Assembly (NCBI GenBank): GCA_964422155.1
Contig: CAYQZZ010000003.1
Coordinates: 12,462-76,461 of the forward strand
From: JBGPRB01 sp964422155
GTDB lineage: Bacteria > Chloroflexota > Dehalococcoidia > Dehalococcoidales > RBG-16-60-22
Direction of reading: 5' to 3'
Length of the DNA stretch: 64,000 nt
In this document: positions 15,324-23,134 of the stretch, piece after piece
Position numbering within the stretch: the first letter of the stretch is position 1
Layout: every line of letters begins with the position of its first letter
The notes under the pieces: model-generated
The model's database searches: none
What the model saw: only the letters and a program-made list of their open reading frames with translations
Told to the model about the DNA's origin: nothing
Position numbers and translations under genes: made by a program

Positions 15324-15746
15324 ATGTCTACAGAAAAGAACAAAGCCGTTATACGCCGCAAGCATGTGGAAGAATTATTCAACAAGGGTAACCTGGCAGT
15401 AGCGGATGATATTATATCATCCGAATATGTCTACCATGGACCTACGGGCGAGTTAAAAGGTCCGGAGGGAGTGAAGCAAATTGTGACCGCGTGGCGCACT
15501 GCTTTCCCTGATGGGCGTTTTACGATCGATGATATGGTTGCCGAAGGGGACAAGGTAGCGGTTCGTTATACAATGACGGGCACATTCAAGGGTGAGTATA
15601 TGGGAATCGCTCCGACGGGCAAGAAAGTAAATATTACTGCTGCTTTCTTTTACCACTTTAAAAATGGTAAAGAGGTGGAAGCCTTGCCTTTTGAAGATAT
15701 GCTAACCTTTTATCGTCAGTTGGGTATTCCTGTTCCGCCCCAGTAA
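15324..15746 (+). CDS. SnoaL-like ester cyclase family protein, copy 1
   Basis: The 140-residue NTF2-fold protein has the SnoaL-type pattern HGPTGELKGPEGVKQ, RTAFPDGRFTIDDMVAEGDKV and GIAPTGKKVNI. Polyketide cyclases share this pattern, but so do many uncharacterised relatives. The substrate is unknown. It has an AAAGGAGGTAAATACC ribosome site identical to that of the next gene. The first 17 codons are also nearly identical to the next gene, showing tandem duplication or local conversion. Confidence 0.85.
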   Translation: MSTEKNKAVIRRKHVEELFNKGNLAVADDIISSEYVYHGPTGELKGPEGVKQIVTAWRTAFPDGRFTIDDMVAEGDKVAVRYTMTGTFKGEYMGIAPTGKKVNITAAFFYHFKNGKEVEALPFEDMLTFYRQLGIPVPPQ

Positions 15747-15777
15747 AATTTCCATAAAAATAAAGGAGGTAAATACC

Positions 15778-16209
15778 ATGTCTACAGAAAAGAACAAAGC
15801 CGTGATACGCCGCGTTTTCGAAGAGGCAATGAACAAGGGGGACCTGGCAGTAGCGGATGAGGGTATAGCTTCTAACTACGTCTTCCATGGGCCTGTTGGG
15901 CAGGAGTTTAAAGGCCCGGAGGAATTCAAGCAATTGGTCAGCATGTACCGCACCGCTTTCCCCGATTTGCATTGTGTTATCGAGGATATGGTCGCCGAAG
16001 GGGACAAAGTGTCGGCTCGTTCAACGATTCGGGGTACACACAAGGGTAATCTGATGGGCATCGCTCCGACGGGAAAACAGGTTACAGTAACAGGAATTGT
16101 CATCGTCCGCTTCGTAGGTGGTAGGGAAGTAGAAGCTTGGTCCGTTATGGACCTTCTGAGCATGATGCAACAGTTAGGCGTTGTCCCGCCTATGGGTCAG
16201 GGGAAATAA
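15778..16209 (+). CDS. SnoaL-like ester cyclase family protein, copy 2
   Basis: The 143-residue paralogue of the preceding gene lies 31 bases downstream. It keeps FHGPVGQEFKGPEEFKQ, RTAFPDLHCVIEDMVAEGDKV and MGIAPTGKQV. The two proteins share the N-terminal MSTEKNKAVIRR and then diverge, so a heteromer or two related ligands are possible. It ends seven bases before the convergent activase gene. Confidence 0.85.
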   Translation: MSTEKNKAVIRRVFEEAMNKGDLAVADEGIASNYVFHGPVGQEFKGPEEFKQLVSMYRTAFPDLHCVIEDMVAEGDKVSARSTIRGTHKGNLMGIAPTGKQVTVTGIVIVRFVGGREVEAWSVMDLLSMMQQLGVVPPMGQGK

Positions 16210-16216
16210 AGAATAT

Positions 16217-19200
16217 CTATTTGGAGCTTTGTCGGTTATCAAGCATATGCTCCCGGCACTGCTGGATGAACGCCTCGAACCTTATCGCCTCGCCGGGGTC
16301 TTTAGTCCCCTCCACCACCACGTTCAATACCGGCAGGCTATAGTCCTGGCGGAACTGGTGCAGGAGCAGGCTCACTATCGTCCCCGGCATGCAACCGAAA
16401 GGTATGATGTTCACGATGCCGTCGAAGCCGTGCTCGGCGTATTCCACGACGCGTCCCATGCTCAGGATAGCCTCCCCCTCGACAGCCGGTGTCAGGTAGG
16501 TATGGCCGCGGTCGAGAATCGCCTGCGTCGGCAGCTCGCGTCTGAATAGCTCAATTGAACCGTCGAACTGCTTTCTCAAAGGCTCAGCGACGTTCTCCTG
16601 GACTATCTCGGTCAGCTTCTGTTTAGCCCAGTCGCGCCAGCCGCCCTCCAGGTGGAGCCGGTTGCGGCGCTTTCTCTGGTGGTCGATATAGTCCAGCCAC
16701 TCCTCAAGAGGCGGCACACCGCACTGTGCGCCGAGCGCTTCCAGCTTGCGGATAAGCAAGTCGTTGGCGAACTGGTTGCTGCGTACGAATATCTCGCCCA
16801 CAATGCCGATGCGCGGCTTGTTTATACTGGAATCGATTTTTATCGCTTCAAAAGCATCCCCGACCCGGCGGGAGAACGCTTGCAGGGCGCTGCTATTCTG
16901 TCCCACATTCTTTATCAGCGAGTCCAGCCACTCCTTATAGACGGCGTCGGTCTCGCCCCTGTTTATCTCGTAGGGACGCTTCTCCATGACCATTTTCTGC
17001 ATGGAGTCGAGTATGGTGATAGCCCTCCAGGCATGGAGTCGGAAGCCCTTTCCCAGGGAAGACATATCTTTATGGTAGCCGCCGGTCTGGTCGAAGACGA
17101 GTATGGGCACGTTTTGCAGGCCGAGTTCGTCAAGTATCAGGCGGTGGAGCCGGTTATACTGTCCGAAGCGGCAGGGACCGCTGGCCGCGGGCATAAAGAA
17201 GGCGGCATGGTCGGCATCGAAGTCCGGCGCCAGCGTTTTCTTGACGATATCCCCGCTGGTGATGATGCTGGGATAACATTCCTTGCCCGTGGTGTATTTC
17301 CGGCCTATTTCCAGGGTAAGCTCGTCCGACTCCGGCAGAGGTTCGGCATCGACGCCGCAGTGCCTCATGGCGGCGGCCAGGACATAGCCGTGGTCAATCA
17401 TGTAGGGCACATAGATGCGCCGACTGTTGGTATGGTTGGACGAGATGCTGACGAGCGGGATATATTTGCTGGTGCCGCGGGTCCTGGCGTTGCGTATGGT
17501 ATCGATAAAAGCCTCGCAGCGGGTGATGATGCCGGCATCGGCGGAGTGCTCGTCGATTTCTATGGTAAGGAAGGGCTTGCCTTCGGTTTCCTTGCTGAAG
17601 AATTTTGTTAAATAGGAGTCCGGCCCACAGGCGAAATTCGTCACATATAGCCCGAACAGGCGCGGGTCTCGGGCAATTATTCTGGCGGCGCAGAGTATTT
17701 TCTGTCCCGCCTTCCAGTACATGTTGGGGTGGGCTTTACCGACTTCCCCGGCCAGCGATTGGAGCGGCAGGAAGTCCAGCGGGATTGCCAGAATATTCAT
17801 GTCCCTCAGTTTTTCCGGGATGTTCAGCGTCATGGCTTCGTCATAGGTGTTGTAGGCGCGACCAATGATGACGATGGCTTTTTCATCGGATTTAAGCTGG
17901 GAGAGGACTTCCTGGCCTCTTTTCTGCTGCCATTCGCTAAAAGCATCGAACGCCTCGAATCCAGCCTGTATAGCCCTGTCTATCAGAGCGCTGGAGGTGA
18001 TTCCCGTACTCATGGCGGTTCTTTTGAGGACCTTTTTCTGCCATGCCCGGCCGCGGTCGGGGTGGATGACTGGTTGCAGCACCTTCGCCTGTTTGCCTTT
18101 AGGCGTGCCTGCACGCTGACCTGCTCGCCGAACAGGTTCTTTGGCAGGCGAGAGTGCATTACGGCATGCAAGCGTGTTCAGTGCTTCATTGATGCGTGTC
18201 GAGCTTAACAGGATATATGGTAAACTCTGCGTGAGCGGGCAGTTCCAAGACTTCCTGAAATCGTCGGAGAGCTTTTCCATGGTGCACTGGACCGGCAGAA
18301 AGATAAAGTCCGGCTCTTTTTCCAGCAGGTTGAGCACATGACCGTGGGCCAGCTTGATGGGCAGGCAAGGCTCTTCGACGATATTCTCCACGCCCTGGCG
18401 GATAATGTGGCGGTTGGTGGGGTCGGAAAGCACCACCTGGAAGCCGAGTTCGGTGAAAAATGCCTTCCATAGCGGGAATAGCTCATGGAAGAACAGGACT
18501 CTGGGGATTCCCACCGTCTTACCGTTGGGATTGTCCGGCTTATCTTTGGGATAGGTGTTAAGCAAGGCTTGAGCGAGCTCTTCGAACAGGCGCGGTATTT
18601 TTGAAGACTGGCGCTTCTCTTTCTTTTCCGGGCTGTCCCATTTACCGCAGCGGGAGCCGTAGAAGAGGGGTTGCTCACCCTCGAAGACGACCTTGTGGAT
18701 TTCGCACCTGTTGGAGCAGCTCTGGCATTCGAAGGAGGATAGCTCGTATTTGCGGCTGGCCAGGTCGAAGCCGCGGAAGCGTGTCGGCAGGCCGGTAGTT
18801 TCCATCTCTTCTTTAGCCAGCATGGCTACGCCGATAGCCCCGAGGATATCGTGCTGGGGTGGCACCGTTATTTTCTTGCCCAGGACGCTCTCGAAGGCGG
18901 CTTTCACGGCGCGATTGAAGGCGGTGCCGCCCTGGAACAGGATATGGTCGCCGATTTTACGGTCCTCTACGACCTTGGTCAGGTAGTTTTTCACAACGGA
19001 GTAAGCCAGGCCGGCTACCAGGTCTTCTTTAGCGGCGCCCCTTTGCTTAAAGTAGTTCTGCTGCGACTCCATGAACACGGTGCAGCGCTCGCCCAGGTCC
19101 AGCGGGTGCTTTGAGGCAAGGCCAAGCTGCCCGAATTCCTCCTTGATATTGATATCCAGCTTCTCTGCCTGCTCTTCGAGGAAGGAGCCGGTGCCGGCGG

Positions 19201-20515
19201 CGCATACTTTATTCATGGCAAAGTCAATGATGGTGCCGTTTTGCAGGCTGATATACTTGGCATCCTGCCCGCCGATTTCAAAGATAGTGTCAACCTCCGG
19301 GCAGACGAAGGAGGCAGCCCTGGCATGGCTGGTAATTTCATTACGGATAACATCGGCCCCGAAAAACTCGCCGGTCATGTACCGTCCGGAGCCGGTAGAA
19401 CCGGTACCCCGGATAATGACCTTATCACCCAGCTCCTGGCCGACCTCATAAAGGCCTTGTTTGACGGCTTCGATGGGCTGGCTGGCCGTCATCAGGTAGC
19501 GTCGTGACAGCACGTTGTTTTCCTTGTCTATCACCACGACATTGGTGCTGATGGAGCCTATGTCCACGCCGATATAAGCCTCAACAGGCTCTTTAAGGTC
19601 CAGTCTGGCAGGTTCGATATCTATGGGGTAGTCGTCACCCTGCAGGGGCGTCATGGTAACAAACTTGTATTCGCGCCGTGAAATGTAATCGTGTAGACGT
19701 TTTAGAGCGTCACCGGGCAGGGTGCTTTCCTGGCTGACAAGGGCGGCCCCTATAGCGCCGAGGACGGCGAAGTGCTCCGGTATAATTAAGTCGGTTTCGG
19801 CCAGCTCCAGGACTTCGAGTAAAGCGCGCCGGATGCCTTTATTGGCAGCCACGCCGCCCTGGAAAGAGACGGGTTTACCAAGGTCGCGTCCGCGGATGAC
19901 CTGTCCTTTGAAATTGCGTATCATGGCGAAGCACAGACCGGCGACGATATCATGTACCGGTGTGCCCACCTGCTGCAGGTGAATCATATCGCTCTTGGCG
20001 AAGACGCTGCAGCGGCCGGCTACGCGGGGCGGGTGCTCCGATTTCAGGGCGACATCGCCGAACTGCTCAATGGGGATACCCATGCGGGAGGCTTGCTGGT
20101 CGAGGAAGGAGCCGGTGCCGGCGGCGCAGACGCCGTTGATGGCGAAGTCGGCCACTTTCGGGAGGGCCCCAGCGGACTCCTTTTTAAGGACGATAAGCTT
20201 GGAGTCTTCGCCGCCTATCTCCAGGATGGTCTGCACCTCCGGGTGAAAGCGGGCGGTCCCGGCTTCCTGCGCCGTAATTTCGTTGACGAAAGGTATGCCC
20301 AGCAGGGTAGCGACAAGCTGTCCGCCCGTGCCGGTAACAGCGGCAGCTTTGAACTGTCCGGGCGGGTATTTGGCCAGTATGCCTTCCAGAATAGCAAGGA
20401 CAGTCTCGACGGGCTGTCCCTTGGTGCGGACATATCTCGATTCGATGATATTATTGGCTTCGCCGAGTACCACCACTTTGGCGGTCACCGAGCCGATGTC
20501 AATGCCAAGCTTCAT
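16217..20515 (-). CDS. Giant CoA-substrate enzyme activase / HgdB-like fusion protein
   Basis: The 1432-residue protein joins two BadF/BadG/HgdC ASKHA ATPase domains: MKLGIDIGSVTAKVVVLGE at the start, and YIGVDIGSISTNVVVID near residue 315. A cysteine-rich segment near 600 (CQSCSNRCEIH) comes next. A DUF2229/HgdB-like reductase-type region fills the rest. Such activases drive ATP-dependent low-potential electron transfer to 2-hydroxyacyl-CoA dehydratases or benzoyl-CoA-type reductases. The fusion suggests activator and iron-sulfur acceptor in one chain. No dehydratase or reductase subunit genes are adjacent, so the substrate is open. Confidence 0.85.
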   Translation of the reverse strand: MKLGIDIGSVTAKVVVLGEANNIIESRYVRTKGQPVETVLAILEGILAKYPPGQFKAAAVTGTGGQLVATLLGIPFVNEITAQEAGTARFHPEVQTILEIGGEDSKLIVLKKESAGALPKVADFAINGVCAAGTGSFLDQQASRMGIPIEQFGDVALKSEHPPRVAGRCSVFAKSDMIHLQQVGTPVHDIVAGLCFAMIRNFKGQVIRGRDLGKPVSFQGGVAANKGIRRALLEVLELAETDLIIPEHFAVLGAIGAALVSQESTLPGDALKRLHDYISRREYKFVTMTPLQGDDYPIDIEPARLDLKEPVEAYIGVDIGSISTNVVVIDKENNVLSRRYLMTASQPIEAVKQGLYEVGQELGDKVIIRGTGSTGSGRYMTGEFFGADVIRNEITSHARAASFVCPEVDTIFEIGGQDAKYISLQNGTIIDFAMNKVCAAGTGSFLEEQAEKLDINIKEEFGQLGLASKHPLDLGERCTVFMESQQNYFKQRGAAKEDLVAGLAYSVVKNYLTKVVEDRKIGDHILFQGGTAFNRAVKAAFESVLGKKITVPPQHDILGAIGVAMLAKEEMETTGLPTRFRGFDLASRKYELSSFECQSCSNRCEIHKVVFEGEQPLFYGSRCGKWDSPEKKEKRQSSKIPRLFEELAQALLNTYPKDKPDNPNGKTVGIPRVLFFHELFPLWKAFFTELGFQVVLSDPTNRHIIRQGVENIVEEPCLPIKLAHGHVLNLLEKEPDFIFLPVQCTMEKLSDDFRKSWNCPLTQSLPYILLSSTRINEALNTLACRNALSPAKEPVRRAGQRAGTPKGKQAKVLQPVIHPDRGRAWQKKVLKRTAMSTGITSSALIDRAIQAGFEAFDAFSEWQQKRGQEVLSQLKSDEKAIVIIGRAYNTYDEAMTLNIPEKLRDMNILAIPLDFLPLQSLAGEVGKAHPNMYWKAGQKILCAARIIARDPRLFGLYVTNFACGPDSYLTKFFSKETEGKPFLTIEIDEHSADAGIITRCEAFIDTIRNARTRGTSKYIPLVSISSNHTNSRRIYVPYMIDHGYVLAAAMRHCGVDAEPLPESDELTLEIGRKYTTGKECYPSIITSGDIVKKTLAPDFDADHAAFFMPAASGPCRFGQYNRLHRLILDELGLQNVPILVFDQTGGYHKDMSSLGKGFRLHAWRAITILDSMQKMVMEKRPYEINRGETDAVYKEWLDSLIKNVGQNSSALQAFSRRVGDAFEAIKIDSSINKPRIGIVGEIFVRSNQFANDLLIRKLEALGAQCGVPPLEEWLDYIDHQRKRRNRLHLEGGWRDWAKQKLTEIVQENVAEPLRKQFDGSIELFRRELPTQAILDRGHTYLTPAVEGEAILSMGRVVEYAEHGFDGIVNIIPFGCMPGTIVSLLLHQFRQDYSLPVLNVVVEGTKDPGEAIRFEAFIQQCREHMLDNRQSSK

Positions 20516-20644
20516 ATGACAGATTTACCCCCAAAAAGTCTTAAACACTGGAGAAATTACACGCAACTGGTTATATTATAGCGTTGGCTAGGCGGTGTGT
20601 AAACTGGGGGATGTATTCAATTTAAATTCAGTGGTGGTAGCTTA

Positions 20645-20832
20645 CCTCACCCCTGGCCCCTCTCCAGCCTGGGTGATAATAGCAATTTGGAGTTTCTATT
20701 GGCTGGAGAGGGGAGTAAAAAAGAGAGGGGGCTCCGCCGCTCCCTCTCTAAAACTCTCCCCCTCTACGAACAAATTTATCTTCGAGAGCAGTGACATATT
20801 ACAGTTCGGAGAGGGGGAACAAGGGGGTGAGG
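20645..20832. repeat. Cloverleaf-like nested inverted repeat, copy A
   Basis: The ends CCTCACCCC and GGGGGTGAGG are inverted. Inside are three stems: CCCCTCTCCAGCC with GGCTGGAGAGGGG, an AGAGGGGG/CCCTCTCT stem, and CTCCCCCTCTACGAAC with GTTCGGAGAGGGGGA. Copy B is at 60126-60309 with the same stems but different loops. A 95-codon ORF crossing it is an artefact. The remaining 20833-21085 shows only AT-rich sequence with no supported feature. Confidence 0.7.
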
Positions 20833-21085
20833 TTAATAGGAAATCTTGGTATGGATATTACTATCTCATATTAAGGAGGTGAGTGGGAGGCCTTAATGCT
20901 CCTTAACAGCTTCCCCCACATTTGAGGGAGGAGGGAAAAAGTTAGTCTGGATTCAATCCTACAAGCTTTATTGTAGAACCTCACGCCCTTTGTGGAAATC
21001 GTCCGAAATACATAAATTCCGGCGATATTTTATTTTTATAGAAATTCAGTATTAAATACCGGAACACTAAGGCTGATAGCTTAAA

Positions 21086-21472
21086 TTAGTGGAGTGAGAA
21101 GTAAAGGTCCATGAGGATACTTAGAGTCCTCATGGAGTTTACCAGGGGCGTCATTTCAGTCTTTGAAGCGGATACAGCGCCGAGGTGCTTTTCGAGGTCG
21201 TCTGCTATCGTGGTTATCATCTTGCGAAGTTCCTCGGTGCCATCTTTACTTTTCAGGGCGCTCACCTGCCTGATGATTTCCGGTTTGGCTACCGTCTTAA
21301 GCTGCTGCATGGCCATGGATAAATTAAGGTCCTTCAGGCCCTGCAATACGCCCCTGACCTTTTTCCCCTGCTCTTGCCTCTGGCGTTCCTGTTTCTCGCG
21401 CTCTTCCTGCTGAAGGGTAAATCTCCGGGAGAGGCGCATCAATTCGTCAATGCCGCTTTCTTCTTCTGCCAT
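21086..21472 (-). CDS. Small coiled-coil protein of unknown function
   Basis: The 128 residues begin acidic (MAEEESGIDELMRL). They pass into a strongly charged coiled-coil segment, about residues 18-40, rich in Gln, Glu and Lys. The rest is helical (LQGLKDLNLSMAMQQL and ADDLEKHLGAV). There is no membrane segment or catalytic motif. Its start is 20 bases from the tRNA-Gln 3' end. I do not recognise the family. Confidence 0.6.
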   Translation of the reverse strand: MAEEESGIDELMRLSRRFTLQQEEREKQERQRQEQGKKVRGVLQGLKDLNLSMAMQQLKTVAKPEIIRQVSALKSKDGTEELRKMITTIADDLEKHLGAVSASKTEMTPLVNSMRTLSILMDLYFSLH

Positions 21473-21492
21473 AGCCTTCTACCTGAATAATG

Positions 21493-21566
21493 TGGCTGGC
21501 GAGCCAGGATTCGAACCTGGGCAAAAGGATCCAAAGTCCTCTGTGCTACCACTACACAACTCGCCA
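21493..21566 (-). tRNA. tRNA-Gln (UUG)
   Basis: The reverse strand folds as a 74-nt tRNA. The acceptor is TGGCGAG/CTCGCCA, the anticodon loop CTTTGGA has anticodon TTG, the T-loop is GGTTCGAATCC, and the CCA end is encoded. Confidence 0.95.
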
Positions 21567-21681
21567 GTGTTACTCGTAAGATTATAGCATTTAGATATAG
21601 CTGCGGGCAATCGTATCTGGAGTATACTTACTGCCGCCCGGCTTTTGTAGAGGCTATCAAACAACGCGATGATTACAGCGC

Positions 21682-21707
21682 ATCATCCTTCACTCGTGAA
21701 GGATGAT
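21682..21707. repeat. Perfect inverted repeat ATCATCCTTCAC/GTGAAGGATGAT
   Basis: Twelve-base arms surround a two-base centre. The core CCTTCAC/GTGAAGG recurs at 1534 and 4181. Its position after a minus-strand gene would allow a terminator role, but no T-tract follows directly. Confidence 0.6.
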
Positions 21708-21728
21708 ATGTGCCGATAATGTTAGTAG

Positions 21729-22055
21729 TTATTTTTTCTTCGGCGTGGTTTTCTCTATCCCGTACATGGCTTCGATTTGAACTTTCCACTTGCGGGCTCT
21801 ATCTGCCATGAAACGCCTTGTCGGCTGCACTTCGGTGCTGATGAGCATTGAATTGATATTCATCCAGGGAACGAAAAGGCTCTCGGTGTATCCTCCTAGC
21901 ATGTCCAGTTTATCATCCCAGTGCACCAGATTTATCAGTATGCCGTAATCGTCGACAGCCTCGACCATACCGATGTAGCAATTTTCCGGTGCGGTATCCG
22001 GTATTAGGTGCACCGCCGCACAGTAGCCCGGTTGTATCGCCTGCATTTTAGCCAT
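21729..22055 (-). CDS. Conserved-looking protein of unknown function
   Basis: The 108-residue protein has mixed beta character at the N-terminus (GYCAAVHLIPDTAPENCYIGMVEAVDDYGILI). The aromatic WDDKLDMLGGYTESLFVPWMNI follows, then a basic helical tail ending KKTTPKKK. It lacks membrane segments and known motifs. A GGAGGG ribosome site precedes the ATG. The upstream gap is divergent toward the 39-residue gene at 22286. Confidence 0.6.
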   Translation of the reverse strand: MAKMQAIQPGYCAAVHLIPDTAPENCYIGMVEAVDDYGILINLVHWDDKLDMLGGYTESLFVPWMNINSMLISTEVQPTRRFMADRARKWKVQIEAMYGIEKTTPKKK

Positions 22056-22285
22056 GGTTACCCTCCATATAGCCTGTACCGTAGTACCTTATTTAATAAT
22101 TATTTAGCTTTCTTGTCAATAGTTAAGCGGCGGGTTTTCTATCAGGGTACGATTTATTATATTTCCGTAATTATTCTTTATGAAATCTTAAGGCCAGTTT
22201 TATCATGTGTTTATCAATTTTACGTGGATATTTATACCCGGCTGTTAAGATTGATGAGGATAAGTGAGATTCAGGGAGGTGAAAA

Positions 22286-22405
22286 ATGCAGAATTTTGTT
22301 CTCTCAGGAAAGGCTAAAACGGTTTTCCGTATTATCGAGCTTAAAGCTAAGCGGGAAGAAATCGCTAAACGCAATAAGAAGCAGGATTCTAAAAATAAGA
22401 AATAA
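22286..22405 (+). CDS. 39-residue basic small protein
   Basis: A strong AGGGAGGTG ribosome site precedes ATG 22286. The ORF encodes MQNFVLSGKAKTVF, then a helix rich in Lys, Arg and Glu (IIELKAKREEIAKRNKK), ending in TAA at 22405. It is too short for standard ORF calling. The ribosome site, codon use and amphipathic composition support translation. A nucleic-acid-binding role is possible but not shown. Confidence 0.55.
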   Translation: MQNFVLSGKAKTVFRIIELKAKREEIAKRNKKQDSKNKK

Positions 22406-22416
22406 TATCTTTCCGA

Positions 22417-22641
22417 TTAATCAAATTCTGATTTTCTAAGTTTGGATTTCAGGGCATTAATTTCCTGCATCTTGTCAAATTCTTCCTGGCTAAGCGGTTC
22501 ACAATATATCAAAACATTATTCAGTATCTTCATCTTAAATAATCCATGGCATTTCCAGCACCGGCGCGGACCTTCATAGCTGTTATTCACGAAGGAAAAT
22601 TTACTCTCAGCACCGCACCCGGGACATTTCATGCTAAACAT
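22417..22641 (-). CDS. Small zinc-ribbon protein
   Basis: The 74-residue protein has a CPGC and a CWKC pair near residues 6-9 and 28-31, forming a probable zinc ribbon. A strand-rich KMKILNNVLIYC and a charged C-terminal helix (EEFDKMQEINALKSKLRKS) follow. Translation may begin at either of two ATGs, three codons apart. The target is unknown. It is convergent with the 39-residue gene. Confidence 0.65.
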   Translation of the reverse strand: MFSMKCPGCGAESKFSFVNNSYEGPRRCWKCHGLFKMKILNNVLIYCEPLSQEEFDKMQEINALKSKLRKSEFD

Positions 22642-22786
22642 ATCTGATTAAATCCTTTCCATCCCGCACTGTTTATTGCCATATCTAAGAGTTATTGAGC
22701 CTGATTATACCATTTTACACTGCCTACAGCAATTTCTCTCTATTTCAATAAATTAACGTTCGTTCAGGGCATGGGAAAGAAGCGGC

Positions 22787-22874
22787 TGGTGCCGAAGGTC
22801 GGACTCGAACCGACACGAGAGTTGCCCCTCAACAGTTTTTGAGACTGCCGCGTCTGCCATTCCGCCACTTCGGC
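22787..22874 (-). tRNA. tRNA-Leu (CAA)
   Basis: This 88-nt class II tRNA lies on the reverse strand. It has acceptor GCCGAAG/CTTCGGC, anticodon loop CTCAAAA (anticodon CAA), a long variable arm and encoded CCA. It lies next to leuS but is transcribed divergently. Confidence 0.95.
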
Positions 22875-23092
22875 ACGGCTATATTATTCTATGTGAAAAG
22901 CAGGGATAGCGCAAGAGGAGCAATATAAAGTTACCGGTATTAGGTCCGGCGTGAAAATTGTTGACGATGTTGCGCAATAGTCGCTGGTATTATAAACTGC
23001 TATCGAACTCCGTCAATTCAGGATATAAGAAGCCCGTTTACATTCTATAGCTATTATTGCTAAAATAACTGCAAGGTGGCCGTAGTTTGCAT

Positions 23093-23121
23093 TTGACATA
23101 ATAATCATACGGCGCTTAATA
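23093..23121 (+). promoter_or_regulatory. Candidate leuS promoter
   Basis: TTGACA (23093-23098) and TTAATA (23116-23121) are 17 bases apart. The resulting 5' leader would be very short, but it contains the GGAGAG ribosome site. No T-box is visible in the 22875-23134 gap. Confidence 0.5.
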
Positions 23122-23134
23122 GTGGAGAGTTACC

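Noticed and set aside
20595..20882. A 95-codon ORF as a gene
   Set aside because: It runs through the cloverleaf repeat, has repeat-like composition and lacks a ribosome site.
22875..23134. T-box or other riboswitch upstream of leuS
   Set aside because: No conserved T-box core or terminator is present, and the only good promoter gives a very short leader.
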